A DNA stretch of 6,035 nt. Source: Phycisphaerae bacterium (GTDB lineage Bacteria > Planctomycetota > Phycisphaerae > UBA1845). The translations under genes were made by a program, and so were the position numbers. Below the pieces are notes generated by a model, which saw only the letters and a program-made list of their open reading frames with translations, was not told the DNA's origin and searched no databases. The DNA lies in assembly GCA_028277545.1 (NCBI GenBank), contig JANQGB010000138.1:1-6035 (forward strand). Direction: 5' to 3'. Shown in pieces: positions 1 through 5,456 of this stretch (position 1 is the first letter of the stretch; every line of letters starts with the position of its first letter).

Positions 1-1986
1 AGTCGGGCGATGTACGCGTTGGCGGAGTTGGACTTCGTCCGCTGGGCCGATTCGTACCGTACGGAGTGGAAGCTCGACCCCGAAATAGGCCAGCGGTCCT
101 TCACATCTGCTCGCCGGCTCGAGCTGCAGCGGCAGGGCTCTTGTCAGGTCGTGGTGACGCTGTTTGACGGCGAGGACCTCGCGAGCGCAGTCGGCGAACT
201 GCGGCAGGCAGGGGCGACGATCCTAGGTCAAACGCGCCTAGGCGCTCAGTGGCTGATCGACGCCACCGTGCCGGCCGGGAGTATGGACCACCTGGCGAAA
301 GTAAGCTCCGTCCAGTTCGTCGAAGAAGCTCCGGAGGGCGCGCCTCGCAACGACACTAACCGGTGGATCGTGCAGAGTAACGAGGTCGGTCAGACTCCGC
401 TGTGGGACGCGGGCCTTAACGGCGCCGGTCAGATCGCCGGGGTGATAGACGGGATGGTCGAGGAGGAGCACTGCGACTTCGACGACACCGAGCCGGTAGG
501 GCCGACGCATCGCAAGATCGTAGCCATACGCAGCGGTTCGCCTTTCGCTGATGCCCACGGTACGCACGTGTGCGGCACCATAGCCGGCGACAGCGGCACG
601 CACGGCGTGCCCGATCAGTACGACGGCATAGCCTACGCCGCCCGGATCAGCTTCACGCGGGTCAACCCGATATACACCGCCACCTCCACGCTCTACGACC
701 GGCTGGAGGATGCCCATAACGACGGCGCTCGCGTACACAGCAACAGTTGGGGCGACGACGGCAGCACCGCCTACACCACCTGGTGCCGCCAGATCGACCA
801 GTTCAGCTACGACTACGAGGAGAACCTGGTCGCCTTCGCGGTGACCAACGGCCTGTCACTCAAGACACCGGAAAACGCCAAGAACGTCCTGGCCGTGGGC
901 GCCACCCAGGACACGCCTGACCAGGGCGACCACTGTCGAGGAGGCACCGGCCCCACCGCAGACGGGCGGCGCAAGCCGGAGGTGTTCGCCCCGGGCTGCG
1001 CCACCGAGTCGGCCCATTGGCTTACCGACTGCGACGTGCGAATCTCGACCGGAACCTCGATGGCCTGCCCGGTTGTGGCCGGCGCCGGCGTGCTGGTACG
1101 GCAGTACTTCACCGAAGGCTACTACCCCACGGGCAGTCCCGTGGCGGGCCATGAGCTGGTGCCCTCAGGCGCGCTGCTCAAGGCTGTGCTCATCAACGGC
1201 ACGGTGGACATGACCGGTATCAGCGGCTACCCCAGCGACGAGGAAGGCTGGGGGCGGCTGTTGCTGGACAACTCAGTTTATTTGCCTGGTGACACCGCCA
1301 GTCTCTACGTGGACGACATCCGCAACGCCAGCGGCCTGAGCACCGGCGAGGTGGTCAACTATCACGTCGAAGTCTCCGGCGATTCGGTACCGCTGCGGCT
1401 GACGCTGGTCTACACCGAACCTCCCGCCTCCGTCGGCGCCTCGGACCCCGTGATCAACAACCTGGACCTGGAGGTGACCACGCCCGGGGGCGAGGTCTAC
1501 AAGGGCAACGTCTTTGCCGACGGACAGTCCACTACGGGTGGCTCGTTCGACGAGCGCAACAACGTCGAACAGGTGCTGCGGAGCGCACCGGCGCCAGGCT
1601 CGTACGCCGTGCGAGTCTTCGGCGCAGCCGTCAACGAGGGCACTCAGGGTTATGCGCTGGTGGTGACCGGCGACGTCGCCGCGGCCTTTGCGGACTGCAA
1701 CACCAACGGGGTGGAAGACGACCAGGACATCACTTCCGGCAACAGCCAGGACTGCAACGCCAACGGCACGCCGGATGAATGTGAGGCCGGCCCGATAGAC
1801 GAATGCCCGGCGGGCGACTGCAACTTCAACGGCATCCTCGACCTGGACGACGTGGAAGACTTCGGCCTGTGCCGCTCGGGCCCCATCGAGGAACGGGCCG
1901 CCGGATGCGATTGCGCCGACATCGACAAGGACCTGGATGTGGACCTCAGCGACTTCCACACGCTTCAGAGCATCTTCGGCTCCTGA
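1..1986 (+). CDS. Secreted subtilisin-like (S8) serine protease with planctomycete-type C-terminal repeats, probably 5'-partial
   Basis: Predicted extracytoplasmic endopeptidase of the subtilase family. Residues are numbered from the ATG at 10, but the frame is open to base 1 and no signal peptide is visible, so the true start is probably upstream. Residues ~44-115 resemble a subtilase propeptide. The catalytic triad is complete: Asp147 in GVIDG, His183 in HGTHVCGT and Ser350 in GTSMACP. Asn280 (AVTNG) occupies the oxyanion position, although the usual AAGN is altered. Residues ~430-556 form a beta-rich domain like the C-terminal domain of KP-43-type subtilases (INNLDLEV, NNVEQV). The tail carries three DCNxNGxxD motifs (562, 581, 603) and an acidic DIDKDLDVDLSDF segment (637-649). 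Such tails are common in planctomycete exported proteins and resemble dockerin/EF-hand calcium loops. The stop is TGA at 1984-1986. The substrate is unknown. The family call is secure; the N-terminus is not. Confidence 0.93.
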   Translation, partial: SRAMYALAELDFVRWADSYRTEWKLDPEIGQRSFTSARRLELQRQGSCQVVVTLFDGEDLASAVGELRQAGATILGQTRLGAQWLIDATVPAGSMDHLAKVSSVQFVEEAPEGAPRNDTNRWIVQSNEVGQTPLWDAGLNGAGQIAGVIDGMVEEEHCDFDDTEPVGPTHRKIVAIRSGSPFADAHGTHVCGTIAGDSGTHGVPDQYDGIAYAARISFTRVNPIYTATSTLYDRLEDAHNDGARVHSNSWGDDGSTAYTTWCRQIDQFSYDYEENLVAFAVTNGLSLKTPENAKNVLAVGATQDTPDQGDHCRGGTGPTADGRRKPEVFAPGCATESAHWLTDCDVRISTGTSMACPVVAGAGVLVRQYFTEGYYPTGSPVAGHELVPSGALLKAVLINGTVDMTGISGYPSDEEGWGRLLLDNSVYLPGDTASLYVDDIRNASGLSTGEVVNYHVEVSGDSVPLRLTLVYTEPPASVGASDPVINNLDLEVTTPGGEVYKGNVFADGQSTTGGSFDERNNVEQVLRSAPAPGSYAVRVFGAAVNEGTQGYALVVTGDVAAAFADCNTNGVEDDQDITSGNSQDCNANGTPDECEAGPIDECPAGDCNFNGILDLDDVEDFGLCRSGPIEERAAGCDCADIDKDLDVDLSDFHTLQSIFGS

Positions 1987-2059
1987 GTCTGACTGTACAG
2001 CGCAAGATCATCAGGCCATCGTAACCCTGGCATCCTGCCTGCATCGTCTTGCCGGCAAA

Positions 2060-2078
2060 CGCAGGCCAGAAGCCTGCG
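2060..2078. repeat. Perfect 7-bp hairpin CGCAGGC/GCCTGCG
   Basis: CGCAGGC (2060-2066), loop CAGAA, then GCCTGCG (2072-2078). It lies 73 bases after the protease stop. There is no following T-run, so it is not a canonical intrinsic terminator. It resembles a second hairpin at 2494-2515 (shared AGG...CCTGCG core when that one is read on the minus strand), which suggests a dispersed palindromic repeat family. Confidence 0.6.
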
Positions 2079-2117
2079 GTCCGAGCAACGTCGCGCTACG
2101 CTGCCAACAGCACCCGC

Positions 2118-2150
2118 AGACAAATGGTGCATCAAGATGTACCCTGGGCG
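2118..2150 (+). repeat. 33-base direct repeat, copy 1 (palindromic core)
   Basis: This matches 2168-2200 at 28 of 33 positions, with a 50-base period. Its core is an inverted repeat, GGTGCATC (2126-2133) and GATGTACC (2136-2143), with one G-T wobble. Only two copies are present. Confidence 0.7.
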
Positions 2151-2167
2151 CTGATAACAGCATCCGA

Positions 2168-2200
2168 AGACATCTGGTGCATCAGGATGCACCCTGCGCG
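2168..2200 (+). repeat. 33-base direct repeat, copy 2 (perfect palindromic core)
   Basis: This is the second copy of the repeat at 2118-2150. Here the core is a perfect inverted repeat, GGTGCATC (2176-2183) and GATGCACC (2186-2193), separated by AG. It ends a few bases before the inverted multi-hairpin element at 2204, so the two repeat types are stacked. Confidence 0.7.
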
Positions 2201-2203
2201 ATA

Positions 2204-2300
2204 GCCCCGGAGGGGCGAAGGCGCATAGCCACGGGCAAAGCGCAGCGCAGCCCGTGGAAAGAGACATCGTATACGGAGCTGAGTGCCCTGGAGGGGCACA
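2204..2300 (+). repeat. Multi-hairpin repeat element, left copy
   Basis: The element has three palindromic modules in order: GCCCC-gga-GGGGC (2204-2216); CCACGGGC (2229-2236), a 13-base loop containing AGCGCAGCG, and GCCCGTGG (2250-2257); then TGCCCT-gga-GGGGCA (2284-2298, last pair of the stem a T-G wobble). The reverse complement of 2360-2456 aligns to it without gaps, at 64 of 97 positions overall and 44 of 55 in the first 55 bases by hand count. It looks like a REP/MITE-style dispersed element. Mobility and family name are unknown. Confidence 0.75.
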
Positions 2301-2359
2301 GGAGCGTGGGCCAGCAACGCACCTAATACTGTAGTACAATGAGGCAGCGTATCGCCTCC

Positions 2360-2456
2360 GCCGCCCCTCCAGGGCTGAGAGTTGTTGTAACGCGCAACGT
2401 ATCCACGGGTTCCGCTGCGCTCCACCCGTGGCCATTCACCTGCGGCCCTCCGGGCC
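2360..2456 (-). repeat. Multi-hairpin repeat element, inverted right copy
   Basis: Read on the minus strand it has the same modules at the same spacing as 2204-2300. These are GGCCC-GGA-GGGCC (extended to a 7-bp stem over 2442-2458), CCACGGGT/ACCCGTGG (2431-2424 and 2410-2403) with a 13-base loop, and the 13-base block 2363-2375, which is the exact reverse complement of 2285-2297. The symmetry centre is near 2330. The 59-base spacer 2301-2359 holds no recognisable gene. Confidence 0.75.
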
Positions 2457-2493
2457 GCTGGTATTACGCCTACACCTGCCTGCCACAGAAACG

Positions 2494-2515
2494 GCGCAGG
2501 CCTCAAACCTGGCGC
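2494..2515. repeat. Hairpin GCGCAGG/CCT-g-GCGC
   Basis: GCGCAGG (2494-2500) can pair with CCT (2508-2510) and GCGC (2512-2515), leaving G2511 bulged and a 7-base loop. On the minus strand it reads like a variant of the 2060-2078 hairpin. It marks the end of the repeat-dense zone. Confidence 0.45.
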
Positions 2516-2727
2516 ATCTACCGGCTGAGCAACTCCCTTCGACCAGGGCCGGTCGCGCAGCGAACGGCGCTTAGCGAGGTGCCCGGCTGGATAGCAGGAC
2601 TCGCGCTGATCAGTCAGCCGCAGCCGACGCCCGGCCAGATGCTCGCGTCAGCGGTGGCCGAGCCGCCGCGGCAATCCTATGATGGTTCGGCAATCTGATA
2701 ACCACCCGTAAACGAGCGAGACCCACT

Positions 2728-3282
2728 ATGGCCTGGATCGAAATCATCACTCCCGAGAAGGCAACCGGCGCCCTGGCCGGCATCTATCGCGCCGCGCTCG
2801 ATCGCGCGGGGCGGGTCTACAATATCCTCCGCCTGCAGAGCCTGAATCCGCCCGTGCTGCGGGCCGGCATTGGACTTTATCGCGATGTCATGCACGGCGA
2901 GTCACCACTGACCCGGGCTCAGCGCGAAATGATAGCCACTGTCGTCTCGCAGGTTAACGGATGCCATTACTGAGTCATAGCTCATTCGGAGGACCTCCGG
3001 GCCGAGGTCAAAGACGACGAACTCGCCGATGCCGTCAGGCGCGACTATCGCCAGGCTGAACTGGATGACGCCACACGGGGGCTGCTGGACTACGCCGCCA
3101 AGCTGACCACGGCGCCGGCCTCGGTGTCGCGCCAGGATGTCGACACTCTGCGGAAGCTGGGCTGGTCCGATCGGGCCATCCACGACGCCGCCCAGGTAAC
3201 TGCCTACTTCAACTACATCAACCGCCTGGCAGACGGACTGGGCGTGGACCTCGAGGAAGGCATGCCGCCGAAGCCGGTGTGA
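2728..3282 (+). CDS. AhpD-like (carboxymuconolactone decarboxylase fold) peroxidase-related protein, candidate selenoprotein with CxxU active site
   Basis: Predicted cytoplasmic all-helical alkylhydroperoxidase-like protein of 184 residues if the in-frame TGA at 2971-2973 is read through. The N-terminal 81 residues match the 'uncharacterized peroxidase-related enzyme' group of the AhpD/CMD superfamily (ITPEKATG, RVYNILRLQSLNPP, then LTRAQREMIATVVS). The active-site layout is kept: Glu67, Cys79, residue 82 (TGA), His86. The spacings equal those of Glu118, Cys130, Cys133 and His137 in Mycobacterium tuberculosis AhpD. After the TGA, family-like sequence continues (LLDYAAKLT, then AYFNYINRLADGLGV) to a TGA stop at 3280-3282. 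Selenocysteine at 82 is inferred. A nonsense mutation or a base error (TGC or TGT to TGA) is the alternative. The ATG at 2728 has only a weak GAGCGAG-like ribosome site. The rhomboid gene converges on it with a 27-base gap. Confidence 0.9.
2971..2973 (+). other. In-frame TGA, probable selenocysteine codon (residue 82)
   Basis: The codon order is TGC CAT TAC TGA GTC ATA GCT CAT, giving C-H-Y-(TGA)-V-I-A-H. In the AhpD family the TGA position is the second redox cysteine, and the His four residues later is conserved. Replacement of one redox cysteine by Sec is the classic pattern of thiol-oxidoreductase selenoproteins. TGA and TAG both serve as ordinary stops for neighbouring genes, which argues against a general recoding of TGA. 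Confidence 0.82.
2981..3006 (+). promoter_or_regulatory. Candidate bacterial SECIS hairpin
   Basis: In the RNA, UUCGGA (2985-2990) can pair with UCCGGG (2996-3001, two G-U pairs), leaving the apical loop GGACC. CUC (2981-2983) pairs with GAG (3004-3006) across a small internal loop. The loop begins with GG 18 bases after the TGA. This suits the known bacterial SECIS layout of a short stem, a G in the apical loop and a position just 3' of the UGA within the coding region. The DNA core CGGAGG-A-CCTCCG is a perfect inverted repeat. The fold was drawn by eye, with no energy calculation, and SelB binding is inferred. Confidence 0.6.
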
Positions 3283-3309
3283 CTCTGCCGCCGCTGCGCC
3301 AAGCCGCGA

Positions 3310-5148
3310 CTACGGGAGTCGCTGCAGCAATCCCAACTCACGGTGCGGACGCCCGACCAGCGACCAGGCGTGCTTGCTCAGCATGGCCGAGACGATGTCG
3401 CCGCCGCGGCAGTTCACCAGACGGGTGAACAACAGTAGCAGCCCGAATCCCAGCCCGAACAGGAAGCCCCCCAGGTGGGCCCAGTGAGCGGTTCCGGTTT
3501 CGATTCCCATTGAGGTGAAGAACACATCGAACGCGATATAGAACAGCACCACCCAGAAGCCACGTACCGCCCACATCTTAAGTGACAGGCGGAATCCACC
3601 TATGAACCCCCAGCGCAGCCAGATGGCCATGTGGACCTTGTGCACCGGAAAGAAGACAAAGTACATGCCGGCCAGCCCCATGATGGCCCCCGACGCCCCC
3701 ACCATGGGCAAAGTCGAACCCTCGGCATTGACCGTCAGGTAGGTGATAGCCGCTCCGATGGCCAACACGGGGTAGAGAATCAGCGTGCCGACGTGTCCGA
3801 TCAGCGCATTGACCCGCGAACCGAACACTATCAGAAACACCAGGTTGCCCAGCAGGTGCCCTATACCGCCGTGCAAGAAGGCATGGGTAATCAACTGGGA
3901 AGAGCGATACTCTCCAATGCAGCGTTTCTCCGGTGACAGCGAGTTGTGGGCCGCGAGCAGCAGCTCGTCTTCGGTGAGGCGGGGATTCTCGCGCCTGAGT
4001 CGCTCCTCCGCCTTGTTCAAGGCATCCGTATCCCCATAGCTGGTGAAGTGATAGAGAAGCCACAAGTGATCCGCCTCCGGCTCCGCAGCTTTCGGCCACA
4101 GCATAAGGTTCTTCAGCGACTGCATCTGGGGCGAACGCGTCCATTCGTGGACCAGGAACCAACTGCTGACCAGAACAGTGATAATCGCCAGGCCACGCAT
4201 CAGGTATGGCTTCCGGGTGCCGATGGCTTCCGAGCCTATGGGGGAAAAAGCAAATGGGACGACCCAACTGATTACCCGTATCACGCTCTCGGCCGCCATG
4301 TAGGTCTGGTCCAGGGAATGGTCCTGGGACGTGAGAATCGCCCGGCCTGTCTTGGCGTTGATGCCGCAGGCCACGCAGATTCTGGCCCCGGAGGGCAACT
4401 GCTTCTCACACGACGGGCAGACCGGCCCATCACCCGTGGCCTGGGCAGGCACTCTACCGCCCGCGGCGAGGTCGGCCACCGGCGCCACTGCCACCTCCTC
4501 CCCAGCGGCGGCCAGTTCGTAGAGCTCGTCCACCTCGGAGTCTGCAATGGCGTAGCCGTCCGCGTCGTCGGGCTCTACGTCGGACGGTGACACTGGTATG
4601 GCATCCAGCGGCGCGGCTGGCAGTGTTTCACGGGGCGGCGGCGCCACCGGCTTCTGGGCCCCGCGCTTCGGAGTGCCGGACGTCGCCGCCCTGTCAGCCG
4701 GACTCCGGCGAACCTCCGAAGGTCCGAAGTACTTGAGCTCGAAGTCCCCGATGCGGATCCGATCACCGTGGCGCAGGTCGTGGGTATCGACCCGCCGACC
4801 GTTGACCCGTACGCCGTTGGCGCTGTTGGCGTCTTCAACCCGCCAGCCGGAGTCGCTGGGCACCAGGCGGCAGTGGGTGCGAGAGACGTGTGTGCCCTGC
4901 AGCCGGATGTCGTTCCCCGGCAGCTTGCCAACCTCGATGGGCAGCTTGCCGCCCAGAAAGATCTGTTCGCCCAGGCGGTGCGGTCCGTTGTGGACCAGGA
5001 GTTTGCCGCGAAGGGAATCGTCCCCGGCGGAGTACCCCGGCGCCACCACCCGAATGACCCGTTTACACTTGGAGCAAGCTCCGGCCTTGCCCAGGTTGCC
5101 CTCGGGTAATTCCACCCGGTTGCCGCACGAGCAACGTATCTTGACCAT
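3310..5148 (-). CDS. Zinc-ribbon / FHA / zinc-ribbon / rhomboid intramembrane serine protease fusion
   Basis: A 612-residue membrane protein. Residues 1-33 are a zinc ribbon (Cys6, Cys8, Cys25, Cys28). Residues ~48-142 are an FHA phosphothreonine-binding domain (GKLPGNDI, VSRTHC, NSANGVRVNG). A Pro/Ala/acidic linker (~145-240) leads to a second zinc ribbon (CPSC 244-247, CVAC 258-261). The rest is a rhomboid protease: a hydrophobic segment at ~287-305, TM at ~313-334, a long polar loop (~335-418), HAFLHGGIGHLLGN (422-435, oxyanion His431 and Asn435), catalytic Ser486 in GASG, and catalytic His558 in AHWAHLGG. All catalytic residues are intact. I chose the ATG at 5148-5146 because MVKIRCSCG is a typical start for such ribbons. 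A longer frame begins at a TTG near 5373, but its 75 extra residues look non-coding. The stop is TAG (3312-3310). A role in regulated intramembrane proteolysis tied to Ser/Thr-kinase signalling is inferred from the FHA domain. Confidence 0.92.
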   Translation of the reverse strand: MVKIRCSCGNRVELPEGNLGKAGACSKCKRVIRVVAPGYSAGDDSLRGKLLVHNGPHRLGEQIFLGGKLPIEVGKLPGNDIRLQGTHVSRTHCRLVPSDSGWRVEDANSANGVRVNGRRVDTHDLRHGDRIRIGDFELKYFGPSEVRRSPADRAATSGTPKRGAQKPVAPPPRETLPAAPLDAIPVSPSDVEPDDADGYAIADSEVDELYELAAAGEEVAVAPVADLAAGGRVPAQATGDGPVCPSCEKQLPSGARICVACGINAKTGRAILTSQDHSLDQTYMAAESVIRVISWVVPFAFSPIGSEAIGTRKPYLMRGLAIITVLVSSWFLVHEWTRSPQMQSLKNLMLWPKAAEPEADHLWLLYHFTSYGDTDALNKAEERLRRENPRLTEDELLLAAHNSLSPEKRCIGEYRSSQLITHAFLHGGIGHLLGNLVFLIVFGSRVNALIGHVGTLILYPVLAIGAAITYLTVNAEGSTLPMVGASGAIMGLAGMYFVFFPVHKVHMAIWLRWGFIGGFRLSLKMWAVRGFWVVLFYIAFDVFFTSMGIETGTAHWAHLGGFLFGLGFGLLLLFTRLVNCRGGDIVSAMLSKHAWSLVGRPHRELGLLQRLP

Positions 5149-5456
5149 CAGCCCGGTACCCCACCGGCAAACGCCAACGCCGCCGTCGAAACCGGCGGTG
5201 CGCTGCGTGGAGCGCGATCGGACCAGTCGCACCACGTCAGCGGGCACACCACTCAGCCGCCAGGGCAGCGATTCTAGGAACTCGCCCCAACCATCGCCAC
5301 CGCCGCGTCCGATAGCCGCGTTTCGGCCTGCCCGCGCGTCTTCAGTTGCCGGCCTCATTCGCCGATAAGGCAATTAGGACAATCCTTGTACAGATTAACG
5401 TGGAACTGCGGGCGGCCAGCGGTATGACCGATAAACCCGCAAAGGACTAGCTGATT
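5149..5456. other. Divergent intergenic region between the rhomboid and radical SAM genes
   Basis: This 308-base region should hold the promoters of both flanking genes. The stretch ~5362-5400 is the most AT-rich part and contains small inverted repeats (AGGA-caa-TCCT, 5376-5386; ACAA-tcc-TTGT, 5379-5389). I could not assign convincing -35/-10 boxes on either strand. The rhomboid ATG is preceded on the minus strand by a G-rich GGTGGGG about 10 bases away, which is a weak ribosome site. Confidence 0.5.
5441..5446 (+). promoter_or_regulatory. Probable ribosome binding site AAAGGA
   Basis: AAAGGA lies 10 bases before the ATG at 5457. It is purine-rich and supports that ATG as the start of the radical SAM gene. 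It is the best Shine-Dalgarno match in the window. Confidence 0.5.

Larger units (their letters stand above)
1987..2727. other. 741-base intergenic region rich in palindromic repeats, no credible gene
   Basis: Several open frames cross this stretch on both strands (for example 1965-2435 and 2132-2506 on the minus strand). None resembles a known protein, and they coincide with the hairpin repeats, so I treat them as spurious. The part 2060-2515 is dense in inverted and direct repeats, listed separately. The part 2516-2727 shows no structure I can support beyond serving as leader for the gene at 2728. No clear sigma-70 promoter or T-tailed terminator was found after the protease. Confidence 0.75.

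Noticed and set aside
2060..2078. Intrinsic terminator of the protease gene
   Set aside because: The stem-loop is good, but no T-run follows and near-identical palindromes occur elsewhere in the gap.
2118..2200. CRISPR array
   Set aside because: There are only two diverged repeats with a ~17-base spacer, palindromic units and no cas genes nearby.
2511..2537. tRNA-like D-arm on the minus strand (GCTCAGCCGGTAGA) followed by a possible 7-base anticodon loop
   Set aside because: There is no T-arm (GTTCGAAT-like), no matching acceptor stem, and the D-stem is mismatched. The 'anticodon' hairpin is better explained as the repeat hairpin at 2494-2515.
1965..2698. Several 70-156 codon open frames on both strands
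   Set aside because: They run through palindromic repeats, overlap one another, have no recognisable family features and no good ribosome sites.
2728..2973. An independent 81-residue protein ending at the TGA
   Set aside because: It would lose the active-site second redox residue, the conserved His and the C-terminal half, while the same frame continues with clear family sequence to 3282.
2971..2973. General TGA recoding (TGA as Trp or Gly)
   Set aside because: The protease gene and the AhpD-like gene both end naturally with TGA, no other in-frame TGA is seen in the coding regions, and the position calls for Cys/Sec rather than Trp or Gly.
3283..3309. Bidirectional terminator between the convergent genes
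   Set aside because: The 27-base gap contains no convincing stem-loop or T-run on either strand.
1..5148. Functional pairing of the protease tail with the rhomboid, as in rhombosortase/GlyGly-CTERM systems
   Set aside because: The protease lacks the C-terminal glycine motif, transmembrane helix and basic tail expected of such substrates, and the genes are not in one operon.
5149..5373. 75-residue N-terminal extension of the rhomboid fusion from a TTG start
   Set aside because: The extension has no recognisable domain or signal peptide, and the internal ATG at 5148 starts directly with a typical zinc ribbon opening (MVKIRCSCG).
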